Source: a virus. Taken from it: a stretch of 60,648 nt of DNA. The DNA lies in the IMG/VR virus record IMGVR_UViG_3300020200_000030, positions 1-60,648 of that record; one strand, 5' to 3'. Of the stretch, positions 29,401-38,379 are shown one piece after another. The stretch's first letter is position 1, and the number at the start of each line of letters is the position of its first letter. The position numbers were made by a program, and so were the translations under genes. The notes beneath the pieces are model-generated. The model saw only the letters and a program-made list of their open reading frames with translations. It ran no database searches and had not been told where the DNA came from.

Positions 29401-31408
29401 GATACAATTCTCAACAGCAACTCCTGGAACTTTGGGAGGTTTTTGTACAGGCCAAACTGTTGGGAATGCAATTTGGGTTCTTATTGGAACAGGAAATGAT
29501 TACCAAGGTCTAGATGTTTGGTATAATTTCAAGGTTACATCAATATCGTCAGACTCAGTAGGAGGTGTATCTACCAAATACACGTTTGGGGTTGGTTTTA
29601 TGTCTTCATCTGAAGCCCAACAATCATCAAGAAATGTTGCGGGAATAACAATAACATCTGGATTAACCACAAACCTTGGAAATTTAACTGGATGGGATTT
29701 TTTAACTTGGGATGAACCAAATTCAAACGTTGATCCAGGATATATTACTTCTTTTTCAGGAGGATCATGGAACGTTTTTGACAGATTGACACCGCAAATT
29801 TGGATTAACCCCCAAACTACAGACGAAGGAGATGCCATACAAAGTCAATTTCAACTTAGAGATTATATCTGGCTAAGATGGGAAAGTGGAGGAGATTATA
29901 ATTACCAATTATTGAGAATCTGGCAGCCAACTCCTATTCTAAATCCTTCTACTCAAGTCACCGAATATTTTACTCAGTATCAGTTTGGCCCAGTAGCAGG
30001 AATTGTCCCGGAAACTACTGTTACTCTTCTTCCTGCAGGAGTTCCCTACTGGGATACAGTTTGTCAATCAAGCTTTGAGCCTTCTCCAACTCCTATAAGA
30101 GTAACGCCTACACCAACTCTTACCCCGCTTGATAGAACTTGTAATTGTTGGAAGGTTGATGTTACTCCTGGTACAGATGTTAGAATACAATACATGGATT
30201 GTATAACTGGTCAAACCATAAATTTGAATGCCCGAAGATATCCGACGATGATCTGCGCTAATGGATCTTGGACACCTCCCACAATAACCGGTGTTAGTTT
30301 TAGTCAAACCTGTTCCAATTGTTGTTTAAACAATGGAGACTGTAGACCTCCAGCTCCAACCCCATCTAACACCCCCACAATTTCTTTAACCCCGACAAAT
30401 ACACCAACATGTACCCCGACCAGCACCGAATTTGTGCCATTATCATCAACACCTACAGAAACACCCACACCAACTCCTACGCCTACTCAAACCAGTACTA
30501 ATACGCCGACTCCTACCCAAACCCCGACAGTAACTCCTACCCAAACTCCAACTGGAACTCCAACTGGAACTCCAACTGGAACTCCAACTGGAACTCCAAC
30601 TGGAACTCCAACCCCAACACCATCTCAATCTTTCGTGTTCACCTGTGGTACTTCTACTGTTTCTGATATAGATGGCAATGTGTACCAAACCGTTCTTCTA
30701 GGGTCTGCTTGTTGGATGAAATCAAATCTTAGAACTTCTAGATACAATGACGGAACAACTATCGCATATGTTGCTCCAGCATCCTGGAATATAACCACCA
30801 TTACCCCTCAGTACACATCAGCGAGCGGTACTGGTGGAACAGAGAGAGAAGGGAATTTTTACAATTGGTATGCTCTTACCGGGCCTTCTGGGCAAACCCC
30901 CGGTCAAAGTATATGTCCATCCGGTTGGAGAGTTGCTACACTGTCAGATTTCAACACCATGTTTGCTTATTTCGGGAATGGCGGAACCGGTAGTGCAAGT
31001 ATCCCTCAGGCTGAGAGATATGCTTATACAAATGCTCCCGGTGTCACGTTTACGACTAACAACCCCCTTATACAAGCTACGTTTGGATATCAAAATTTTA
31101 GGCCTAGTCCCCAGTCGACTTGTGCTGGGCTATGGGATTATGTTGATGGGTACGGAACCGCGCAACAATCAGGTAACATATTCACCTGTGGAAATACAGA
31201 TTTTTCTTCTCAGGTTACAGGAGCTATCACCCAAAACGGTACAATATTCGGGCCTTTTTGGAGTGATTACCATTGGACCTTCGACGGGGAATATCCAAAC
31301 AACAATCAAGATAGAGCTGTTTTTGCGGGATGGCATGACGACAACAACATCTATTATTTTGCCGCTGGTCCAGGTTACGGAGGCACTTGTAGATGTGTTA
31401 AAATATAA
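26477..31408 (+). CDS. Giant adhesin with LamG-like and FISUMP domains
   Basis: A 1643-residue protein. Residues about 295-520 form a LamG/concanavalin-like jelly roll ([18 protein letters not shown] ... [12 protein letters not shown] ... [10 protein letters not shown]), a fold that often binds carbohydrate. A small Pro/Thr linker lies near 648-662. It is followed by Cys-rich modules in which C-x-C-[YW]-K and a later Y-x-x-C recur (near [10 protein letters not shown] and [10 protein letters not shown]). Residues about 1292-1385 are a TPTQ/TPTG stalk. Residues about 1388-1643 match a FISUMP domain ([51 protein letters not shown]), a family common in Bacteroidota surface proteins. This is probably a receptor-binding tail fibre with a host-derived tip. 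Confidence 0.72.
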   Translation: MSTSRPFAYNAGGTGNRIPGTLQIGTLSVGGTADAYTYQSPGGLKWWNGPDEELGWILANPVPSETQPTIVVLGPKINPKGWSIDTDNTTYPEGITGEITGPGQTADGFIYYDVRITGSSAGDGQAKIVLATNPSPVSASSGQKWTLTATLSLQSGTLPLNNSVFVELQEMSNATEGPSSQSLANKVSNSNLQQPVEYYVIRQLTGVSTNAIRGEISISLPAFDECDFTIRIAAPTFGLSVLAGVGFNQASTYSEFISLLERSTGQVFGDNGDAAVLYMNSNNLWSTYNPAQQENLIVSLDAANYSSYPQAGSTWFNLVADQQGIPSASLVNSPSWSSENGGQFRFTDSSNQKAFLNSTIESTEGWSLESWFYLETDLQGKNTSLITSWELGDDVPFQLGTCVNHPGEHTGTLDVGIRVENVWYTSASNFTPETGRWYHVVGTFDGFTLRLFVDGVQQNVNVVPNETEFSLFETKVNIGSDASQSSADPANYLNGKIALTRIYGRALTPEAVLENFNANTIRFSNLVLSSYVDSGSIIFTYTLQDIVPQKANIEVNFKHQMTLSGNPLEITSTLILYAGQTSASIRYEANWDGATAGNLSNAGTLSVLSITSNEQIVYTVDALNATTDAAPTPPAGLPYASPILVSQTPTPYATPTPTPTTCSNPTTCFAWTYSNVSNATVSVVGCDCSQTIENIEIDEADTVTFYSPFQPTFSSGTYGENTSTTPANNFGYFPENADNRLCAWIWTRPDQGRQGRLYYTSGTGVQTFNINIQPGQVRQICYSYLVYSSDLYIYPGNSATPSWSQGNILRCSNFATTQCGLNCNCYKWDTTSTGPVMGASAPFIVYYTSCNNEDTTLYSQVIDKDTQGSICSYALLRMEQPDGGGAPVPFEYAFTNAVNTNPTFPAGGSGAQGFNINASPCNEEYYASYPVSPSNIYSISASTLAATGGMIDFQIRFSVNGSFPTTVSSNTNRIEIQFSTATPGTLGGFCTGQTVGNAIWVLIGTGNDYQGLDVWYNFKVTSISSDSVGGVSTKYTFGVGFMSSSEAQQSSRNVAGITITSGLTTNLGNLTGWDFLTWDEPNSNVDPGYITSFSGGSWNVFDRLTPQIWINPQTTDEGDAIQSQFQLRDYIWLRWESGGDYNYQLLRIWQPTPILNPSTQVTEYFTQYQFGPVAGIVPETTVTLLPAGVPYWDTVCQSSFEPSPTPIRVTPTPTLTPLDRTCNCWKVDVTPGTDVRIQYMDCITGQTINLNARRYPTMICANGSWTPPTITGVSFSQTCSNCCLNNGDCRPPAPTPSNTPTISLTPTNTPTCTPTSTEFVPLSSTPTETPTPTPTPTQTSTNTPTPTQTPTVTPTQTPTGTPTGTPTGTPTGTPTGTPTPTPSQSFVFTCGTSTVSDIDGNVYQTVLLGSACWMKSNLRTSRYNDGTTIAYVAPASWNITTITPQYTSASGTGGTEREGNFYNWYALTGPSGQTPGQSICPSGWRVATLSDFNTMFAYFGNGGTGSASIPQAERYAYTNAPGVTFTTNNPLIQATFGYQNFRPSPQSTCAGLWDYVDGYGTAQQSGNIFTCGNTDFSSQVTGAITQNGTIFGPFWSDYHWTFDGEYPNNNQDRAVFAGWHDDNNIYYFAAGPGYGGTCRCVKI
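30352..30630 (+). repeat. Pro/Thr-coding repeat tract in the FISUMP adhesin
   Basis: In-frame repeats encode PTPTPTQT and TPTG units. About five near-perfect copies of the 12-bp unit ACTCCAACTGGA run from about 30545 to 30607. The same unit occurs in the adhesin gene at 62-4555. The tract separates the Cys-rich body from the C-terminal FISUMP domain. Confidence 0.85.
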
Positions 31409-31418
31409 AAAAAATATC

Positions 31419-31664
31419 ATGAAAAAATTCTCAGAACTGACAAAGATAAACGAAATGAAGTATGGACAGCCCATGTACGGTGAAAACGACTTCAAACAAC
31501 ATCGTAAAAATTTGCTGGTTGCTGCCTCTGGCAACGATCAGCGGGTTTTAAATGATATTGTCGATTGTTTAACAGACGAACAGATGGAAAAGTGCTACTC
31601 CAAACTTCTCAAGGTTTATAATTACACGGGAAAAGTTGGAGAGGCAGTACCTCCTACTGTCTAA
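31419..31664 (+). CDS. Small protein with capsid-targeting-like N-terminus
   Basis: An 81-residue protein; the ATG at 31419 is chosen although the frame is open from 30834, where it shadows the adhesin. The start MKKFSELTKINE followed by MKYG fits the shared N-terminal pattern (F near residue 4, [LI]-x-E near residue 12) seen in several genes between 37.9 and 48.8 kb and resembles T4 capsid-targeting peptides. The remainder (LLVAASGNDQRVLNDIVDCL ...) is a small helical domain of unknown function. A head-cargo role is inference. Confidence 0.5.
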   Translation: MKKFSELTKINEMKYGQPMYGENDFKQHRKNLLVAASGNDQRVLNDIVDCLTDEQMEKCYSKLLKVYNYTGKVGEAVPPTV

Positions 31665-31677
31665 TTTTTGTCGAAGG

Positions 31678-32007
31678 ATGTTGGGTTTGATTGATATCCA
31701 ATATGGATTTGATCCCTCCGGCAATCCCTTGTCTTTTGCTTTAAATCCAAAACATGTGGGATCGGTTTATACGGGTCCTACTGGATTTTACATTTTTCTG
31801 AACGCGGTGAATACCAATATTTCACTAAATGATAAAAATTATTCCACCAAAATTTTTTTTAATTCCCCCAATTCGAATGTCGCACAGTCGATGGAGAACG
31901 AGTGGATTTCTGCAACAAATTCTTTGATTGTAGAACCTCAGATTGTGAAATTAAATTTTTCCTCTCAGGGGTGTACATTCGAACAAACAATTGTTTTTTC
32001 TCCGTGA
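31678..32007 (+). CDS. Hypothetical protein, possibly virion-related
   Basis: A 109-residue protein starting at ATG 31678; upstream in-frame TTG codons would overlap the preceding gene. Beta-rich with IQYGFDPSGNPLSF, VYTGPTGFYIFLNAVN and LNFSSQGCTFEQTIVF. No family is recognised. The GPTG phrase and its place after the adhesin resemble structural genes. Its TGA stop overlaps the GTG start of the next gene (GTGA), so the two are probably translationally coupled. Confidence 0.45.
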   Translation: MLGLIDIQYGFDPSGNPLSFALNPKHVGSVYTGPTGFYIFLNAVNTNISLNDKNYSTKIFFNSPNSNVAQSMENEWISATNSLIVEPQIVKLNFSSQGCTFEQTIVFSP

Positions 32008-32333
32008 AAAAAATTATTATTTGTTACACGGCGGCACAAACCGCCCGAAAGTTAATTTTTTCTTCGAACGATTTAACCCAATGTTTTGCTGCCCGGGATA
32101 ATTGTATTTTGTATTTTAATACGATTTTCTCGTTGGAAGTATTGGACCCAGATTTTAAATATTACGGTACATACGTACAATTCACGAAAATGAATCAAGG
32201 TTACAATTTATATTTTCAAATTTTACAATCTTTGTCGGGGATTTTCACGGACCCAAAAAAACCGGAAGCAATTTTAGATTTTACTTCCGATGATGAGGTT
32301 GGATTATCGATCGGAAATATGGTTTCATTTTAA
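32004..32333 (+). CDS. Hypothetical protein coupled to preceding gene
   Basis: A 109-residue protein starting at GTG 32004, overlapping the stop of the upstream gene by four bases. Sequence begins MKKIIICYTAAQTARKLIF; ends with acidic LDFTSDDEVGLSIGNMVSF. No signal peptide or recognisable domain. The longer in-frame start at 31902 would overlap the previous gene by about 100 nt and is less likely. Function unknown; small structural or assembly role possible from position only. Confidence 0.42.
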   Translation: MKKIIICYTAAQTARKLIFSSNDLTQCFAARDNCILYFNTIFSLEVLDPDFKYYGTYVQFTKMNQGYNLYFQILQSLSGIFTDPKKPEAILDFTSDDEVGLSIGNMVSF

Positions 32334-32337
32334 ATTC

Positions 32338-32349
32338 GAATATATAAAT
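32338..32349 (+). promoter_or_regulatory. TATATA late-promoter-like element
   Basis: GAATATATAAAT, with TATATA starting 26 nt before the ATG at 32367, also contains TATAAAT, close to the T4 late box TATAAATA. Confidence 0.5.
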
Positions 32350-32366
32350 TCTAAAAATTCAAATTT

Positions 32367-33047
32367 ATGACTTATCTTGGGATAGATTTTTCCCTAAATT
32401 CTCCATCTTGTTGTGTTTTGAATCAAAATAAATTTTTTTGGGTTAGCGTTACCCGATCTGATAAAAATTTAAAATCCTTGTCAAAATCTGCAGATAAACC
32501 CTATGCAGTTTTATCGAAATTTGAAAATTTCGAATTAGATGTTTTGGAAAAAAGGGTAATGCCAGATGATTATTCCGAAAAGGAAAGAGTTAAAATTGAT
32601 TATTTTTTAGAACTTGTTGATTTTTTCTGGGAAAAAATAAAAAATCACGTTGAATCCGGCCAAACAAAAATTGCAATGGAGGGATTAAGTTTCGCGTCCA
32701 ATGGTAATGCCTTGATTGATATTTCAATGGCAACCTCCTTGATGAGAGAAAGAATTGTGAAAAATATTGGAAGTGATAATTTCCACGTTTTTTCTCCAAC
32801 TGCTGTTAAAAAATTTGCATTCAAAGGAAACGCCAAGAAGGATGAACTTTATCTTTCATTGTGTGGGCATGAACTTCCAGAAACAAATTTGAACGAATTC
32901 ACTAAAACCCTTCGAATGTATCAATCCCAATGGATAACCCCGGCTAAAAGTGTAAATAAACCAGTGGATGATCTGGTTGACGCCACCTGGATTTGTCTGA
33001 AGTTATTTCAGGACATGAAATCAGTAAAATCAAACGATGAAATTTAA
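32367..33047 (+). CDS. RuvC-like Holliday junction resolvase (RNase H fold)
   Basis: A 226-residue nuclease-like protein. LGIDFSLNSPS at the N-terminus gives the first catalytic Asp (D7) of RuvC/RNase-H-fold resolvases. IAMEGLSFASNGN provides a Glu (E105) in the second acidic motif, and VDDLVDATW near the C-terminus gives D201, D202 and D205. These acidic residues bind two metals that cut branched DNA. In T4 this job is done by endonuclease VII (gp49), of a different fold, so this could replace it in resolving recombination intermediates before packaging. It begins the recombination block and overlaps the next gene by 11 nt. The fold call is good; substrate is inferred. Confidence 0.75.
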   Translation: MTYLGIDFSLNSPSCCVLNQNKFFWVSVTRSDKNLKSLSKSADKPYAVLSKFENFELDVLEKRVMPDDYSEKERVKIDYFLELVDFFWEKIKNHVESGQTKIAMEGLSFASNGNALIDISMATSLMRERIVKNIGSDNFHVFSPTAVKKFAFKGNAKKDELYLSLCGHELPETNLNEFTKTLRMYQSQWITPAKSVNKPVDDLVDATWICLKLFQDMKSVKSNDEI

Positions 33048-33501
33048 ATTCATTTCTCATCGGGGAAATTTGGCAGGACCGATGCCAGAATTCGAAAATA
33101 GACCAGATTATATTGACAATGCTTTGGATCTTGGATTTGATGTCGAGGTAGATCTATGGTCCTATGATAATAAATTTTTCTTGGGCCATGATGAGGGAAA
33201 ACATTCGGTTGATTTGGGCTGGCTGATTCAAAGAGAAAAAGGATTGTGGATTCACGTTAAAAACGAGGACGCCTTGATTCAAATGATGAAAACGGACTTG
33301 CACTATTTCTGTCACGAATCCGATCTGGCAACCTTGACCAGCCGTGGGTTTGTTTGGGTTTATCCAGGAAGACAGCCCATCCCCGGCTCAATCGCAGTTT
33401 TGCCGGAGGTTCATCACGATCCAATCGATTCATGTCATGGAATATGTTCGGATCTTATAGCCGAATACAAATTAAAAAAAGAAAAAAATAAGGATATATA
33501 A
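33037..33501 (+). CDS. Glycerophosphodiester phosphodiesterase-like (GDPD) protein
   Basis: A 154-residue protein starting ISHRGN at residues 6-11, the hallmark His-Arg-Gly of GDPD/PI-PLC-like TIM barrels, followed by YIDNALDLGFDVEVDLW (Glu and Asp of the metal site) and FFLGHDEG (second His). GDPD enzymes hydrolyse glycerophosphodiesters. The protein is shorter than the roughly 230-300 residues usual for cellular members, so it may be a reduced barrel with altered activity. It overlaps the resolvase gene by 11 nt, indicating co-translation. What a phage uses it for is unknown; lipid or teichoic/glycan-linked phosphodiesters are possible. Confidence 0.68.
   Translation: MKFKFISHRGNLAGPMPEFENRPDYIDNALDLGFDVEVDLWSYDNKFFLGHDEGKHSVDLGWLIQREKGLWIHVKNEDALIQMMKTDLHYFCHESDLATLTSRGFVWVYPGRQPIPGSIAVLPEVHHDPIDSCHGICSDLIAEYKLKKEKNKDI
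33493..33500 (+). promoter_or_regulatory. GATATATA element before gp32 gene
   Basis: An exact GATATATA, but TATATA starts 75 nt before the gp32 ATG, farther than usual. It would give a leader of roughly 60-70 nt, which might hold gp32 translational control as in T4; no structure is evident by eye. Confidence 0.4.
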
Positions 33502-33569
33502 GAAAATTAAAGGAAACTTTTCATTTTGAACGCAATTAAACACACAAATAAAAAAAAACTTAAAAAATT

Positions 33570-34550
33570 ATGAGCAACTTGGACATCTTCAATTTAGATT
33601 TGGAAAATTTTGTAACAAAAACAAATGAGAAAGGAGGTAAGGAATCTGAATTCTACAAGCCCTACCCCGAAAATGGAAAAGATGGAGTTTACAAGGCACT
33701 GGTGAGATTCGTTCCGAATATCTCGGATCCTGCTAAATCCAAAATCCACAAGTACTACGTGTATCTGACCGATCCCTCCACAGGTGATGGATTTTCGGTC
33801 GACTGCCCATCAACGGTGGGAAAAAAATCAATTTTAAAAGACATCTTTTGGAAATTGAAGAATTCTCATTCGGCAGCAGATCAAGAATTGGCAAAAGGAT
33901 TCGGCCGCAAGGAAGATTACTATGCCTTGATTCAAATTGTACAGGACAAAAACAATCCTGACTTGGAAGGCAAAATTATGATTTTCAAATTTGGTAAGAA
34001 GCTCAACGAAATGTTGGAAGCCCAGTTAAAACCAGAATATGGAGATCCTTGTAATCCATTCGATCTTTTTAGCGGAAAACTTTTTTCTATCCAATCCCGT
34101 AAAGTTGGCGAATGGAACAACTACGATCTCTGTTCTTTCGTCGGAGATAAATGTGCCATTGAAATTGACGGAAAGAAAATGAAGAAAAATCAGGAAGACA
34201 TGGGGGCAATCACCGCCTATTTGGAATCTGGACCTTCGAATCTCACAGCCTTCGAGTACAAAGATTGGGACGATGATTTGACCGAAAAAGTAATGGCGGT
34301 TGTTCGAAACACAGTTCCAGACGGAAGATTGGTTAATGAAATTTTAGGAGGAGTTAATAAATCTACTCATTCCCCCTCTAGGTCAGAGATCCCTGCCCAA
34401 TCATCTTCTTTGTACGAAGAAGCAACTTCAACCAGAGTAGGTTCAGTTCCGGACGAAGAACCGGCAGCAAAGGCATCAAAGGCAGGTCTGAAAAGACCAG
34501 CAGCACCGACAAATGCTTCTTCTTTGGATGACCTATACGCAGATCTTTAA
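33570..34550 (+). CDS. 32: gp32-like single-stranded DNA-binding protein
   Basis: A 326-residue homologue of T4 gp32 (301 residues), which coats ssDNA in replication and recombination and recruits partners. Recognisable parts are the N-terminal region, the core with YKALVRFVPNISDP, SKIHKYYVYLTDP and CPSTVGKKSILKDIFWKLKN, and FKFGKKLNEMLEAQ followed by PFDLFSGKLFSIQSRKVGEW. The C-terminal tail is acidic (LDDLYADL), as in gp32, where it binds other replication proteins. The four-ligand zinc site of T4 is not evident. The gene stands alone between a long leader and a strong terminator, consistent with separate high expression. Confidence 0.9.
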   Translation: MSNLDIFNLDLENFVTKTNEKGGKESEFYKPYPENGKDGVYKALVRFVPNISDPAKSKIHKYYVYLTDPSTGDGFSVDCPSTVGKKSILKDIFWKLKNSHSAADQELAKGFGRKEDYYALIQIVQDKNNPDLEGKIMIFKFGKKLNEMLEAQLKPEYGDPCNPFDLFSGKLFSIQSRKVGEWNNYDLCSFVGDKCAIEIDGKKMKKNQEDMGAITAYLESGPSNLTAFEYKDWDDDLTEKVMAVVRNTVPDGRLVNEILGGVNKSTHSPSRSEIPAQSSSLYEEATSTRVGSVPDEEPAAKASKAGLKRPAAPTNASSLDDLYADL

Positions 34551-34574
34551 TTCGCATGCTTAAATTAAAACCAC

Positions 34575-34600
34575 AAGGGGAGGGAAACCTCCCCTTTTTT
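34575..34600 (+). terminator. Rho-independent terminator after gp32
   Basis: A perfect 9-bp GC-rich stem (AAGGGGAGG / CCTCCCCTT) with a GAAA tetraloop, followed by TTTTTT. It ends the gp32 transcription unit. Confidence 0.92.
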
Positions 34601-34608
34601 GTCAAACT

Positions 34609-35673
34609 ATGGAACTCGCCAAAATAGAAAATCTAGTCGAAACTGTTCTCAGAAAATCCTTTCCTGGAGATTCTGCCAGACAAAAAATTTACCTGGCCGG
34701 CAACAGAATCAATTTTTCTTGTCCTTACTGTGGAGACAGTTCAACGGGAAGGAAAAAGAGAGGAAACTTTTATCTGACCACTTTGTGTTATAAGTGTTAT
34801 AATGGGGGATGTGGTATTTTTAAAGATGGCTATGCTTTCTTTACAGATTTTGAAGTTCTGTCTGAGCTGAATCCTGAAGATAGAAGAGAAATCCTTAAGA
34901 TCGTCAAGGAAAGTAAAGAAAAAAGAAAAACACATTATGGGGATGTTGATATTTCAATGTTGTTTGAAATCGACTTCAAAAAATGTGTTATCCCCAGAAA
35001 TGTTTTAATACAACGTTTGAATTTGGAAAATGTTGAGGGTTCTTCAATCGCCGGATATTTAAAAAGAAGAAATCAAGTTCTTGACCACAGGTTCGCATGG
35101 GATCCGGCGGAGGAAAGACTTTTCCTTTTCAATTTGACCAAAGATGAAGAAATTTTAGGTCTTCAGGTCAGATCCATGTCCAAATCAACCAGGGCTTCTA
35201 AATATTACACCTACAAGTTGAGCGGGATCTGGGAGAAAATGATGGGCGAGACCAACCCTGAATTTTTAATGGAATGTGGTAAGATAGATCCTATCTCCCA
35301 TGTTTTTGGAATAGGTCGAATTTCATTCGATCGTACGATCACAATTTTTGAGGGCCCAATGGATTCTTGGTTCTGGGAAAATTCGGTTGGTCTTTGTTCG
35401 ATAGAAAACAAATTTCCATTTGAATTTGAAGACATCAGATTTTGGTACGATTGGGATAAAGCAGGAAGAACAAAATCTTTGGAAATGCTCACCAAAGGAA
35501 ATTTGGTTTTCAACTGGAGAAAATTTTTAGAAGATCACAACCTACCCCTGGACAAAAAGTGGGATTTAAACGATCTGGTGAATTATCTTCGTTTGAAGAA
35601 ATTGAAGATCAGAAGATTTGAAGATTATTTCACAAAAGAAACTTTAGATCTAACATACTTCATGGAGGTTTAA
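34609..35673 (+). CDS. 61: gp61-like DNA primase
   Basis: A 354-residue T4 gp61-type primase that makes RNA primers with the gp41 helicase. The zinc finger has C38 and C41 (CPYC) and C60, C63, C68 (CYKCYNGGC). A Toprim-type core follows, with ITIFEGPMDSWFWENS giving the conserved Glu-Gly and FWYDWDKAGR giving the D-x-D. The length is close to T4 gp61 (342). It starts right after the gp32 terminator and is followed after 2 nt by a small gene and then uvsY and uvsW, so it heads a replication/recombination operon. No gp41 helicase gene is in the window. Confidence 0.9.
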   Translation: MELAKIENLVETVLRKSFPGDSARQKIYLAGNRINFSCPYCGDSSTGRKKRGNFYLTTLCYKCYNGGCGIFKDGYAFFTDFEVLSELNPEDRREILKIVKESKEKRKTHYGDVDISMLFEIDFKKCVIPRNVLIQRLNLENVEGSSIAGYLKRRNQVLDHRFAWDPAEERLFLFNLTKDEEILGLQVRSMSKSTRASKYYTYKLSGIWEKMMGETNPEFLMECGKIDPISHVFGIGRISFDRTITIFEGPMDSWFWENSVGLCSIENKFPFEFEDIRFWYDWDKAGRTKSLEMLTKGNLVFNWRKFLEDHNLPLDKKWDLNDLVNYLRLKKLKIRRFEDYFTKETLDLTYFMEV

Positions 35674-35675
35674 AC

Positions 35676-35885
35676 ATGTTCTTACACGATTATAATCCTG
35701 AGAAGCCACCAAAAAAACAAAATGGGCTGAAATTTCCTATCACCCTCCATGAGGTCGATGAACTACATTCTTTGAATGTGATCGAAGATCTAGCATCTTA
35801 CGAAGAACCTAAATTGAAACAAAAGAAGTCGATCCCAGTAGATTTAAATAGAAAGAAAAAAAATAACAGAAATCAATTATTCTAA
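35676..35885 (+). CDS. Small hypothetical basic protein
   Basis: A 69-residue protein between primase and uvsY, separated by only 2 nt on each side. A GGAGG-like sequence (ATGGAGGTTTAAAC) precedes its ATG, one of the few good Shine-Dalgarno-like sites in the window. Sequence: FLHDYNPEKPPKKQNGLKF at the start, basic RKKKNNRNQLF at the end. No family recognised. The operon position suggests a replication or recombination accessory. Confidence 0.5.
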   Translation: MFLHDYNPEKPPKKQNGLKFPITLHEVDELHSLNVIEDLASYEEPKLKQKKSIPVDLNRKKKNNRNQLF

Positions 35886-35887
35886 AA

Positions 35888-36325
35888 GTGGCAGATACAG
35901 ATTTTCACAAAGTTTTCGAATCGGAAAGAGCCGAATGGAGAGAAAAAATCCAGGTTATTTCTTTAAGTTTGAAGAACATCAGAACTGTGGCAGAGGCACA
36001 AATCGAACTTTTTAGCACCAGACAAATTTTGATCGAGTACAGCTTCAAACTGGCATCGATCATTTCCAAGCTTTCATCAAGAGAAAGACAAGAAAGGGCA
36101 AAAAAGTTGAAGGAATACCAGGAAAACAAAGATATCAGGTATGGTAGCAATGAAACCAAAACTCTAATCGAAGGAGATCTTGCCGAGATAACACAAAAAA
36201 TAGAACTCGTAGAAGGACACCGTAAATTCATGGATCAGACTGTTCAAACTGTTGACCACATGCTATATGGGATAAAACAAAGAGTTTCTTTGGAAGAATA
36301 TCTGAGAGGAAGCACAATAAAATAA
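35888..36325 (+). CDS. uvsY: UvsY-like recombination mediator
   Basis: A 145-residue helical protein starting at GTG 35888. Size (T4 UvsY 137), place directly upstream of uvsW and the mid-region RYGSNETKTLIEGDLAEITQ ... LVEGHRKFMDQTVQTVDHM match UvsY, which loads the UvsX recombinase onto gp32-coated ssDNA. Heptad-like Leu/Ile spacing fits its hexameric assembly. The corresponding UvsX recombinase is not in the window. Call rests on pattern and synteny. Confidence 0.75.
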   Translation: MADTDFHKVFESERAEWREKIQVISLSLKNIRTVAEAQIELFSTRQILIEYSFKLASIISKLSSRERQERAKKLKEYQENKDIRYGSNETKTLIEGDLAEITQKIELVEGHRKFMDQTVQTVDHMLYGIKQRVSLEEYLRGSTIK

Positions 36326-36337
36326 TTTCACCTGAGC

Positions 36338-37861
36338 ATGTTGAAGTTTACAGTTTCCGAAGATCGCCAGTGGCTCATCATGAGCAATCTTGTCACGGAA
36401 GTAGAAAAAAGACAAATTGAGATTTCTCTAACAAGAAAAGTTCACAATTGGTTTTTCCATCCTCTGGTCAAGAAAAAAATCTGGGATGGAAACATTTGTT
36501 TTGTAGAAAAAAAAGGTTTGGTTTGGAGAGTTCCGATAGGTCTATGGATGGAGATCTTTAACATAGGAAAAGAATTCGGATATGAAGTTCAGATAGAAGG
36601 CCTGGATTCATTGCTACTTTCAGATCTGACTTTGGAGGAATTCCAAAATTGGGTGAACGAATTTTTTGAAAACAAAGAAATAAAACCAAGGGACTATCAG
36701 ATTGAGGCCGCCTGGAAGATCGTCAAATATCGTTATTCGGTTTCTGAGATAGCAACTTCATCTGGTAAAACACTCATTGCCTTCATGATTTTGACTTTTC
36801 TAAAATCTAGGAATTTGATTCGAAAATTCCTGATGGTGGTTCCCAGCACCAATCTTGTTTTTCAAGGAAACGACGACTTTTTGGATTATGGGATCGGGGA
36901 ACTTGGAGTAAAGATACAACAGATAGGTGGGGGTAGCAAGATAAGAGAAGGCTGTGACATTATCATCGGAACATTTCAGTCTTTGGTGAAACAAGAACAA
37001 GATTTCTTTGAGGGCATAGACGCCGTTTTTGTGGATGAGGCCCATCACACTAATTCTATGTCCATCAAGAAAATCATGTCGAAATGTATGGGGACCGGGT
37101 GGCGTTTTGGACTAACCGGGACTCTTACCAAGAGGGGAACGGCAGACCATCTTACGATCCAGCAATTTTTAGGTCCGGTCATTGTGGAGATATCCCCCGA
37201 CTTTTTGTTCCAAAACAAACACGCTACTCCGGTGGCAATCAAAGTTGTGATGCTCGACTGGTTAGATTCTGAAATCAAGGACAAACTAGCCCAGCTTAAA
37301 TTCACCTCCCAAAATTTAGAAGGAACAGAAATTTACAACATTGAAAGAAAGATGGTGGTGGAAAGCGAAAAGAGACTTGCCTACATCGTGGATTTTGTGG
37401 CCAAAACTTCTAAAAATTCTTTGGTTCTTTTTCAATCCGTTAAGGACGAATATGGAAAACAAATTTGGAATCGTCTGAGAGAACTAGATTCCTCGAAAGA
37501 GGTTTTCTATGTGGACGGCGACACGGATGAAAAATTGAGGGAAGAGTACAAATCCAGAATGGGGGATGGAGAAAATAAAATCCTTGTTGCCACTTTCGGA
37601 ACCTTTGCCACCGGTATTTCCATCAATAACCTTCACAACATTTTTCTGGTAGAATCCTACAAGAGCGAGATTCTGATCAAGCAAAGTCTCGGCAGAGGTA
37701 TGAGGTTGATGGAGGGAAAGGAGAAGGTGAATGTCATCGATTTTGTGGATGATTTTTCCTCCCCAAAATACACAAATTATTTAATGAAACACGGGCAGGC
37801 AAGAATTGAAATTTACAAAAACGAAAAATTCAAGTACCAAATTTTCAAGGTAAAGCTGTAA
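36338..37861 (+). CDS. uvsW: UvsW-like DNA/RNA helicase
   Basis: A 507-residue superfamily 2 helicase like T4 UvsW (503), which unwinds R-loops and branch-migrates recombination intermediates, helping the switch from origin- to recombination-dependent replication. An N-terminal UvsW-specific domain of about 110 residues is followed by KPRDYQIEAAW (Q-like motif), Walker A ATSSGKT at 139-145, DEAH at 233-236, GLTGTL (motif III) and C-terminal motifs LVATFGTFATGISI and QSLGRGMR. The gene is in tandem with uvsY, as in T4. Complete and apparently intact. Confidence 0.93.
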   Translation: MLKFTVSEDRQWLIMSNLVTEVEKRQIEISLTRKVHNWFFHPLVKKKIWDGNICFVEKKGLVWRVPIGLWMEIFNIGKEFGYEVQIEGLDSLLLSDLTLEEFQNWVNEFFENKEIKPRDYQIEAAWKIVKYRYSVSEIATSSGKTLIAFMILTFLKSRNLIRKFLMVVPSTNLVFQGNDDFLDYGIGELGVKIQQIGGGSKIREGCDIIIGTFQSLVKQEQDFFEGIDAVFVDEAHHTNSMSIKKIMSKCMGTGWRFGLTGTLTKRGTADHLTIQQFLGPVIVEISPDFLFQNKHATPVAIKVVMLDWLDSEIKDKLAQLKFTSQNLEGTEIYNIERKMVVESEKRLAYIVDFVAKTSKNSLVLFQSVKDEYGKQIWNRLRELDSSKEVFYVDGDTDEKLREEYKSRMGDGENKILVATFGTFATGISINNLHNIFLVESYKSEILIKQSLGRGMRLMEGKEKVNVIDFVDDFSSPKYTNYLMKHGQARIEIYKNEKFKYQIFKVKL

Positions 37862-37870
37862 TCGAAAGAA

Positions 37871-37878
37871 GATATATA
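37871..37878 (+). promoter_or_regulatory. GATATATA late-promoter-like element
   Basis: An exact GATATATA with TATATA starting 24 nt before the ATG at 37897; it starts the accessory late block. Confidence 0.55.
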
Positions 37879-37896
37879 GGTAAAATTAAATTTGGT

Positions 37897-38379
37897 ATGC
37901 CTCCATTACTTAAATTCGATGAATTCAATTTCATAAACGAAAATTCAACCCGGAAAAAATGGGAAGATTTGGAAGCTAGAATTAGAGCCAAAGTTCCCGA
38001 AATAGGTGGGGAAACTTGGAGAGGATCCTCGAGCTGGACGGATGCCAGTATAGACAACCCGGAAGGAGCTCTAGGAAGAATTTTGGGTGGTATTGGAATT
38101 GGTCTCTCAAAGGCTGGCAAAGCAATTTTTGGTGCCATTGGAGATAAATTTAATTCGGGTTCAAAAGGCGAAGAGGAAGCTTTCAGCCGGTGGGGTGAAA
38201 ATATCCAGTCCAGCGGTAAGAACAAACAAAAAGATTATGAAGATTTTTACACCAAATCCATTTACTCCGGCAAAGAAACTTTCGGTCCTGATTTTGATGT
38301 TGAAAAACCCAGAACCAGAGAACAGAGAAAATACCGAGATTATCTTAGAAGATCAAGATCATATTTTGACATAGACTAA
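37897..38379 (+). CDS. Putative head cargo protein with capsid-targeting-like N-terminus
   Basis: A 160-residue protein of unknown family. It starts MPPLLKFDEFNFINE then NSTRKK, which fits a targeting peptide (F-D-x-F) ending in an I-x-E site comparable to the [LI]-x-E cut by the T4 gp21 prohead protease. After that comes a charged region, a Gly-rich hydrophobic stretch (LGRILGGIGIGLSKAGKAIF, about residues 65-90) that could be an amphipathic or membrane-active helix, and a strongly basic end (RTREQRKYRDYLRRSRSYF). Basic, small internal proteins are typical of T4 heads. Preceded by a late-type element; the next gene starts one base after its stop. Confidence 0.5.
   Translation: MPPLLKFDEFNFINENSTRKKWEDLEARIRAKVPEIGGETWRGSSSWTDASIDNPEGALGRILGGIGIGLSKAGKAIFGAIGDKFNSGSKGEEEAFSRWGENIQSSGKNKQKDYEDFYTKSIYSGKETFGPDFDVEKPRTREQRKYRDYLRRSRSYFDID

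Noticed and set aside
30446-30688. Minus-strand Ser/Trp-rich frame
   Set aside because: It is the reverse reading of the TPTG repeat tract and overlaps the adhesin gene fully.
31636-31677. Upstream TTG start for the gene at 31678
   Set aside because: It would overlap the preceding gene, and TTG starts are rarer here; ATG 31678 fits the gene spacing.
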